Part shown: positions 58,871 to 64,000 of the stretch, piece by piece
Layout of the letters: each line of letters opens with the position of its first letter
How positions within the stretch are numbered: position 1 is the stretch's first letter
NCBI GenBank assembly: GCA_946221915.1
Contig: CAMIKG010000018.1
Location: 1 to 64,000, forward strand
DNA from: an uncultured Erwinia sp.
GTDB lineage: Bacteria; Pseudomonadota; Gammaproteobacteria; Enterobacterales; Enterobacteriaceae
Direction of reading: 5' to 3'
Length of the DNA: 64,000 bases
The notes under the pieces: model-generated
The model's database searches: none
Seen by the model: the letters and a program-made list of their open reading frames with translations, nothing else
Told to the model about the DNA's origin: nothing
Program-made: the position numbers and the translations under genes

Positions 58871-60082
58871 TCAATAAGCTTCTGTGCAAAAATCAATAAT
58901 GTGCTGACAGGCCTGGCTCAGCATAGTGTCGTCAGTGGCGTAGGCGATGCGAATGTAAGGCCCAAGGCCAAATGCACTACCATGCACGACGGATACGCCT
59001 TTCTCTTCCAGCAATGCGGTTGCCACATCTTCATCCGTTGCCAGATACTGACCTGCTGCTGAGGTTTTACCAATCAGAGCACTACAGTCTGCAAAGGCAT
59101 AAAATGCGCCCTGAGGCGTGTCACAGTGCAGACCAGGGGCGCTGTTCAGCATGCGAACCATCAAATCACGGCGTGCTGAGAATACTTGTCGTGACGTCGT
59201 CAGAAAATCACGCGGACCGGTCAGCGCTGCCAGCGCGGCATGCTGAGAAATGGAGCTGGCGCCGGAAGTCTGTTGCCCCTGAAGCTTCTCCATGGCGCTG
59301 ATAAGCCAGCGCGGCCCCGCGCAGAACCCGATACGCCAGCCGGTCATGGCCCAGGCTTTCGATACGCCATTCATCGTCAAAGTGCGATCTCTGAGCGCAG
59401 GAACAACCGCCGCCATGGTGGCAAACTCGATGTCATCAAAAATAAGATGCTCGTAAATATCATCCGACAGGATGAGAATTTGCGGATGTCTCAGCAAAAC
59501 ATTTCCCAGCGCTGCCAGTTCGTCCCTGCTGTAGACCGCACCGGTTGGATTGGAGGGCGAGTTCAGAATAATCCAGCGCGTACGCGGCGTTATTGCGGCC
59601 TCCAGCAAGTCAGGTGTGATCTTAAAGCCGCTTTCCTGTCCACAGGCCACCGTAACAGCTATTCCGCCGCACAGCTGAACCATTTCCGGATAACTCACCC
59701 AGTAAGGCGCCGGAATAATGACTTCATCATCGTCATTCAGCGTGGCAGCCAGCGCGTTATAAATAACCTGTTTTCCGCCATTACTGATAAGGGTCTCCTG
59801 CCAGCTGACGTCAAGTCCATTATCCAGCCGAAATTTATTTACTACGGCCTCGCGTAATGCCCTGAGTCCGGCTACCTGCGTATAGCGGGTATGGCCATTC
59901 TGAATAGCCATCATCGCTGCGGCACAAATATGCTTTGGTGTCGGAAAATCAGGCTCTCCGGCGCTTAATGAAATGATGTCTCGACCCTGCGTCTTCAGCT
60001 CTGCCACCTTGTCCATGATGCGATAGGTGGCCGACGGCTTGCCCCGTTCCAGGTAGCGGTTAAGCTGCTGCAATGTTGTCAT
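58871..60082 (-). CDS. PLP-dependent class I/II aminotransferase
   Basis: 403 residues, aspartate/aromatic aminotransferase fold type I: SLSAGEPDFPTP near 40, GGKQVIYNAL near 103 for phosphate contacts, NSPSNPTG near 173-180 with the conserved Asn, DDIYE near 208, and NGVSKAWAMTGWRIGF near 240 with the PLP Lys, plus the C-terminal Arg region RIAYA near 384. It should transaminate an amino acid or 2-oxo acid related to the products of the RraA-like enzymes. Its ATG overlaps the upstream stop by four bases. Confidence 0.9.
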   Translation of the reverse strand: MTTLQQLNRYLERGKPSATYRIMDKVAELKTQGRDIISLSAGEPDFPTPKHICAAAMMAIQNGHTRYTQVAGLRALREAVVNKFRLDNGLDVSWQETLISNGGKQVIYNALAATLNDDDEVIIPAPYWVSYPEMVQLCGGIAVTVACGQESGFKITPDLLEAAITPRTRWIILNSPSNPTGAVYSRDELAALGNVLLRHPQILILSDDIYEHLIFDDIEFATMAAVVPALRDRTLTMNGVSKAWAMTGWRIGFCAGPRWLISAMEKLQGQQTSGASSISQHAALAALTGPRDFLTTSRQVFSARRDLMVRMLNSAPGLHCDTPQGAFYAFADCSALIGKTSAAGQYLATDEDVATALLEEKGVSVVHGSAFGLGPYIRIAYATDDTMLSQACQHIIDFCTEAY

Positions 60083-60711
60083 TGTGTTCTCCAGTGCGCC
60101 AGGCCCATCAGGTCAACCGTGGTGTCGCCTGCTTCCAGTTTCTGCATCATGGCCCGCTCTTTCGCCTCACGTTGCTCAGAAGCCTCAAGCACGCGCGCCA
60201 CCTCCTGCGCCGGAATAACGACAATGCCATCATCATCAGCAACGACCAGATCGCCGGCCGCTACGGAAATACCGGTAAAACTGACAGTTTCGCCAACCGT
60301 TTTGTAGCTCGCTTTAATCGTGCCGCGTACCGCAACACCGCGCGAGTAAAGCGGGAAGCCGCGTTTCTGTACGGCAGCGATATCCCGCACGCCACCATCA
60401 ATAATCAAGCCTTTGACGCCGGCCGCTTGCGCGGCGACCGTCAGCACTTCGCCCCAGTAGCCTGCGATGAAGCTATCCGTTGTCACAACTAGCACACTGC
60501 CCTCTGGTACTTTTTCCAGCGCCAGATGCAGTGCCAGGTTATCTCCCGGTGAACAGGCAAGCGGATAAGCAGGCGCCGCGACACCCATACCACGCCAGAC
60601 CGCCTTGATTGCAGGGTCTACGGCACAATTAAGGCCAGAAGCTTCAAACAGCGTTGAGCTGCCCAGCTGGAGCGCGCGTTGTGCCTGCTCTTCTGTATAA
60701 TAAAGTGACAT
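60079..60711 (-). CDS. RraA-like / 4-hydroxy-4-methyl-2-oxoglutarate aldolase-family protein (paralogue 1)
   Basis: 210 residues. The family includes HMG/CHA aldolases, which split or form 4-hydroxy-2-oxo acids with pyruvate, and the RNase E inhibitor RraA. Catalytic-type residues of the aldolases are retained: GYWGE near 84-88 and IDGGVRD near 104-110 followed by GFPLYSRG. So this is more likely an enzyme than RraA. Its start overlaps the stop of paralogue 2 and its stop overlaps the aminotransferase start. Confidence 0.83.
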   Translation of the reverse strand: MSLYYTEEQAQRALQLGSSTLFEASGLNCAVDPAIKAVWRGMGVAAPAYPLACSPGDNLALHLALEKVPEGSVLVVTTDSFIAGYWGEVLTVAAQAAGVKGLIIDGGVRDIAAVQKRGFPLYSRGVAVRGTIKASYKTVGETVSFTGISVAAGDLVVADDDGIVVIPAQEVARVLEASEQREAKERAMMQKLEAGDTTVDLMGLAHWRTQ

Positions 60712-61373
60712 TATGCTTTCCTCTGCAGCAGGTGATAGCCCAGTTCTTCGCGCGCCTGGCGCAATGATTTACCCTCGGCAAGTGCATGACGGATGGCTGA
60801 CTCTGTTTTTTCAATCTCATGCGCCACGCGAGCGATCTCTTCCGCCCTGCCGCGCGGGACAATCACCACGCCGCTGGCGTCCGCCACAACGATGTCGTTC
60901 GCTTCCACGCGCGCCGTGCCGATCGATACGGGCTGGTTAATAGCATTTACTTGCACACGGTCTTTGCCGGTGCGCATGAAGCGGCCTTTTGAGAAGATCG
61001 GATATCCGTCACCTAACGCTTTATGCACGTCACGACATACGCCATCAATAACAGTGCCCGCGATACCTTTGCTGCCGGCAAGCTGCGTCATGATGTCGCC
61101 CCAGACCGTGCAGTCGGTGCGGCCGTTGTTATCAATGACAACCATATATCCGGCAGGCACATCATCGATAAAATCGCCCACGGTTCCGGGAGGATTACTG
61201 GCAGGCTCGTAGCGTACGGTATACGCAAAACCCACGACAGCTTGCCTGTAGTTATCAAGCGGCATGACACCGAAACACTGTCCGCTCAGTCCGAGTTTAT
61301 CGAGCGCGTCAGAAACGCCTGCGGTATCGAGTCCTTTGAACAGTTCAAGGAGCTGCTTTTCTGCCTCACTCAT
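60711..61373 (-). CDS. RraA-like / HMG aldolase-family protein (paralogue 2)
   Basis: 220 residues of the same family: TVWGDI near 84-90, VIDGVCRD near 106-113 with the conserved Arg-Asp, GYPIFSKG and VVADASGVVIVP near 175. It differs clearly from its two neighbours in the N-terminal region, so the three are not recent duplicates. Coupled on both sides (ATGA with paralogue 3; one-base overlap with paralogue 1). Confidence 0.83.
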   Translation of the reverse strand: MSEAEKQLLELFKGLDTAGVSDALDKLGLSGQCFGVMPLDNYRQAVVGFAYTVRYEPASNPPGTVGDFIDDVPAGYMVVIDNNGRTDCTVWGDIMTQLAGSKGIAGTVIDGVCRDVHKALGDGYPIFSKGRFMRTGKDRVQVNAINQPVSIGTARVEANDIVVADASGVVIVPRGRAEEIARVAHEIEKTESAIRHALAEGKSLRQAREELGYHLLQRKA

Positions 61374-62050
61374 GCTTTTTCACCCTGGTTAATTGCTTCA
61401 AACTGGCTGTCATGCATGACTTCGGCTACTGAGCGGCCTGCGCGTACAGCGGCTACCATGCCATTCTGGCGATGCGCAATTTTTTCAGCCAGCGCAATCA
61501 CTTCTTCAATGCGATCAGCCAAAATAAAGACCGTTCCGCAGCGGTCAGCTATCACATAGTCATTTTCTTTTACCGTAACGCCCGCCATGCTGACCGGGTT
61601 GCCGGAATCGATCTGTACGACGCGGTTACGTGCGCTGATCATGGTAATGCCGCGACCATACACCGGGTAGCCAATCTCTTCACTGCCTTCAATGTCCCGG
61701 CTCATGCCGTCCAGTACTGAACCACGTACGTTTTTACCCTTTGCCGCGTTTGCAATGATGTCTCCCCAGCAAGAGATCCCCTCTTTACCGCCGGCGATGA
61801 CCAGAACGCGCTCGTCAGTGGTTATGGCATCAATCACTGGCGTTATGAGATGAACGGTGGGTCTGGCATCATTCTTTGGGCCGAGCTGAATGGTGCTGGC
61901 GCGTCCGACGATTTTTGGACAGTTCCAGAGCGGGCGCAGGCCATAGGTTGCTCCTGGGAGTTCCAGGAAATCGAGGGCATCAGAAACCGTGTTGGTATCA
62001 AGGCTGGCCAGTCTGTCGAGCATAGAATGAGATGACATGACGTTATCCAT
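61370..62050 (-). CDS. RraA-like / HMG aldolase-family protein (paralogue 3)
   Basis: 226 residues from ATG 62050; GTG 62071 and ATG 62038 are alternatives and no ribosome site decides. Motifs are SCWGDI near 105, VLDGMSRD near 122-129, GYPVYGRG and VIADRCGTVFI. First gene of the operon. A CTATC-CT-GATAG repeat at 62084-62095 lies just upstream, between it and the divergent LysR gene. Substrate unknown; the pairing of aldolase-type enzymes with an aminotransferase recalls metabolism of 4-hydroxyglutamate-type amino acids. Confidence 0.82.
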   Translation of the reverse strand: MDNVMSSHSMLDRLASLDTNTVSDALDFLELPGATYGLRPLWNCPKIVGRASTIQLGPKNDARPTVHLITPVIDAITTDERVLVIAGGKEGISCWGDIIANAAKGKNVRGSVLDGMSRDIEGSEEIGYPVYGRGITMISARNRVVQIDSGNPVSMAGVTVKENDYVIADRCGTVFILADRIEEVIALAEKIAHRQNGMVAAVRAGRSVAEVMHDSQFEAINQGEKA

Positions 62051-62083
62051 TATGGTGGTTGATTTAACCACACTATTGAACGA

Positions 62084-62095
62084 CTATCCTGATAG
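62084..62095. promoter_or_regulatory. Candidate LysR operator between the RraA-like operon and lysR
   Basis: CTATC and GATAG in inverted orientation, two bases apart, in the 96-base divergent region. A further GATAG occurs downstream near 62110. Position fits a LysR site; sequence alone does not prove it. Confidence 0.35.
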
Positions 62096-62146
62096 GTAAA
62101 ATATTTAAATAAGATAGTTTTAATATTAAAAATATATCGAGGAGAT

Positions 62147-63034
62147 ATGATCAATTTTCGCATATTGCGGCACATGTGGCTGTTTCTGGCCGTAGCAGAA
62201 GAGAAGCATTTTGGCCGTGCGGCTAAACGGCTCGGCATGACTCAACCTCCACTGACGCAACAAATTCAGGTGCTGGAGAGTTCGCTAAAAATTCAGCTGT
62301 TTGACCGGTCCCGGAAAGGTGTGCAGTTAACTCCTGCCGGCCAGGCAATCCTGCCCGCAGTAAGAAAGTTCGCCGAGCAGGTTGAACGCCTCGATCTGGC
62401 CATTCACGAAGCCATTGCCGGTCATACCGGCATCCTTACCGTCGGGGCTATCAGCACGGCCATGCTCGACGTACTGCCCGCCTACCTGAAAAAAATGAAA
62501 AAACGGGCGCCCGAACTGACCATTTCGGTAAAAGAAATCGACAGCGCTGAAGCCATACCTTTGCTTCAGAGTGGAGACATTGACCTGGCATTCGCACGCC
62601 TTACTGGTGAACTCGGCAATGATATTGAGTCTTTGCCACTGGCCAGTGATAACCTGGTCGTTGCTCTGCCCCATGACCATCATCTCGCCGGAAAGAACAG
62701 TGTTGCGCTTGACGCCTTAAGCGATGAGGAATGGGTTATGTTTGCCCGACATCTCAGCCCGGTATTTTTCGACAGCATAACTGCCGCCTGCCGTGCCCAG
62801 GGTTTTTCGCCCCGGATAATTCATGAAGTTCGATCTGTCGCCTCTCAGATCGCCTTTGTAAGCTGCGGTCAGGGCATCGCGCTCGTTCCTTCTTCGCTGG
62901 AACGTCTGTCACCCGCAAATGTCGTTACGCTGCCGCTTGATAATAATATCAACGTCATTACAACCGCAGCAGCCTGGTCCAGCGCCAGAAAAAATCCCGC
63001 TGTGGACATGTTTGTTGAAATCATCAGGCAGTAG
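62147..63034 (+). CDS. LysR-family transcriptional regulator
   Basis: 295 residues: winged helix with HMWLFLAVAEEKHFGRAAKRLGMTQPPLTQQIQVLE in outline at about 7-45, of the BenM/CbbR-like branch (AEEKHFGRAAKRLGMTQPPL), and effector domain with GILTVGAISTAMLDVLPAYL. GAGGAG lies just upstream. Divergent from the RraA-like operon, which it presumably controls in response to an aromatic or oxo-acid ligand. Confidence 0.9.
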   Translation: MINFRILRHMWLFLAVAEEKHFGRAAKRLGMTQPPLTQQIQVLESSLKIQLFDRSRKGVQLTPAGQAILPAVRKFAEQVERLDLAIHEAIAGHTGILTVGAISTAMLDVLPAYLKKMKKRAPELTISVKEIDSAEAIPLLQSGDIDLAFARLTGELGNDIESLPLASDNLVVALPHDHHLAGKNSVALDALSDEEWVMFARHLSPVFFDSITAACRAQGFSPRIIHEVRSVASQIAFVSCGQGIALVPSSLERLSPANVVTLPLDNNINVITTAAAWSSARKNPAVDMFVEIIRQ

Positions 63035-63178
63035 TCACTATTTATCCGGGAAGAGTGGTTGTGGTGACCGGGGAAATTTGTCACTAACCAGAGCCACAGG
63101 TTTACAGAAAAGTATGAGCTGTAGTTTTCTGTCATTTATAAAATTCATTTTTGGTCTCGCAACCGGTGAGAATAATCG

Positions 63179-64000
63179 ATGAATATCAGTCACTTTGACT
63201 TAAACACGTTGCGCTTGTTCGTTACTGCGGCTGACTGCAAAAGCCTGACCAGAACGGCTGAAATCTCCAGTATCACGCTTTCTGCGGTCAGCAAGCGTAT
63301 CACTGAGCTTGAACGTAATGTGAACTGCCAGCTGTTCGTCAGGCAGCCCCGCGGGCTTGAACTCACTACCGCCGGCTTAGGGCTTCTCCGTCATGCACGG
63401 GCCCTGCTGGACAGCGTTAACTCGATGGCCAGCGAACTGAATGACTATGCGCGAGGCGCGATCGGTCACGTTCGCGTCGCGGCGAACGTTTCTGCCGTAA
63501 TTCAGTTCCTGCCCGAAGATTTGGCAGCCTTCTTTCACTCAAATCCAGGCATCAGAATTTACCTTGAGGAAGCGCTGAGCGATGCGGTAGTTGAGTCAGT
63601 TGACTCTGGTCGCGTGGATATCGGCATCTTTGCAGATAACGTTGATGCGACGGCGCTCAAGACCTTTCCATGGCGCAAGGACAGGCTTGTTCTGTTAGTG
63701 CCGACAGCCCATCCTCTTGCCTTGAATGACGAGATCTGGTTTGAAGATACCCTTGCCTGGGATTATGTGGCACTGAATCAGGGAAGTTCACTGCTCAGAC
63801 GAATAACGGACACAGCCGTTAGCGCAGGCCGTTTGCTGAAGGTCAGCATTCAGGTCACCAGTTTTGATGCGGTGTGTCGCATGATTCAGGCCGGTCTGGG
63901 GATAGGTATTTTACCCCTGAAAGCCATCACGCCTGCCCTTCTTGGTTCCTCACTGAAAGCCATCACGTTGAAAGATGACTGGGCGCTGCGAACGTTGCGT
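63179..64000 (+). CDS. LysR-family transcriptional regulator, cut by the window end
   Basis: The first 274 codons of a LysR protein, with no stop before the window edge, so about 20-30 residues are missing. N-terminal helix-turn-helix region at about 8-50 (RLFVTAADCKSLTRTAEISSITLSAVSKRITELE in outline), then an effector domain with GHVRVAANVSAVIQFLPEDL and GLGIGILPLKAI. ATG 63179 has no strong ribosome site; GGTGAG is nine bases upstream. It follows the previous LysR gene by 144 bases in the same direction; its target may lie beyond the window. Confidence 0.87.
   Translation, partial: MNISHFDLNTLRLFVTAADCKSLTRTAEISSITLSAVSKRITELERNVNCQLFVRQPRGLELTTAGLGLLRHARALLDSVNSMASELNDYARGAIGHVRVAANVSAVIQFLPEDLAAFFHSNPGIRIYLEEALSDAVVESVDSGRVDIGIFADNVDATALKTFPWRKDRLVLLVPTAHPLALNDEIWFEDTLAWDYVALNQGSSLLRRITDTAVSAGRLLKVSIQVTSFDAVCRMIQAGLGIGILPLKAITPALLGSSLKAITLKDDWALRTLR

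Noticed and set aside
1..64000. CRISPR arrays, rRNA, tRNA, intact insertion sequences, replication origins
   Set aside because: No regular repeat-spacer array, no tRNA cloverleaf or rRNA segment, no intact transposase and no iteron-like array could be recognised by eye.

Overview
The window looks like a chromosomal segment of an enterobacterium, most likely in the Erwiniaceae (Pantoea/Erwinia/Mixta-like). This rests on close resemblance of SotB, AhpC and AhpF to the enteric proteins, an hpx-type purine catabolism set, a moderately GC-rich base composition, and LysR-rich accessory DNA. The genus call is an inference from gene content; no rRNA or tRNA gene is present to confirm it.

Layout. 0.2-6.7 kb: an EAL phosphodiesterase, the sugar exporter SotB with a probable CRP site, a DUF1275 membrane protein, a small hypothetical and a Tat-exported PhoX-type phosphatase. 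6.8-15.1 kb: purine catabolism, with guanine deaminase, HpxO urate hydroxylase, HpxQ decarboxylase, HiuH and xdhA-xdhB-xdhC; together these take guanine to S-allantoin. 15.5-16.5 kb: a CinA/PncC-type amidase and a small hypothetical.

16.9-34.5 kb is the main feature: sixteen tightly packed, mostly overlapping genes on the minus strand, starting with an 80-residue Ser/Thr/Cys-rich precursor peptide. They encode azoline-forming enzymes (a YcaO with a C-terminal PxPxP, a ThiF-like partner, and an 802-residue fusion of a leader-binding/E1-like region with two SagB-type dehydrogenase domains). They also encode a split class I dehydratase (a LanB glutamylation protein plus a separate SpaB_C elimination protein), an M50 protease with a PqqD-like N-terminus, an ABC-2 transporter, and a tripartite exporter (HlyD adaptor, ATPase, two FtsX-type permeases). 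The operon ends with a HlyC-like acyltransferase and a SelO-like pseudokinase-fold protein. That last pair resembles the MceI/MceJ (MchD/MchC) arrangement of siderophore-microcins. The precursor has no lysine, so ordinary HlyC lysine acylation of the peptide is impossible. I infer a goadsporin- or thiopeptide-like modified peptide with an extra conjugation step; I know of no described system with this combination, but I could not search.

34.9-37.2 kb: ahpC-ahpF. 37.4-38.3 kb: a deletion scar where an NmrA-like gene and a divergent LysR gene have both lost their 5' halves. 38.5-44.4 kb: small detoxification and redox genes (ABM monooxygenase, SnoaL-like, two SDRs, YciI, flavodoxin-fold oxidoreductase) with two LysR regulators. 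44.5-48.4 kb: AT-rich accessory DNA with a DUF3916-like protein, a recombinase fragment, an Mrr-like nuclease, a HEPN-like protein, a VOC protein and dispersed palindromic repeats. 48.6-55.7 kb: a nine-gene block of a GI-type (ICE) conjugation system, lacking its usual neighbours on both sides. 56.0-57.8 kb: a LysR/SDR pair. 58.0-62.1 kb: an operon of three RraA-like aldolase-fold paralogues, a PLP aminotransferase and an alpha/beta hydrolase, divergent from a LysR regulator; a second LysR gene runs off the right edge.
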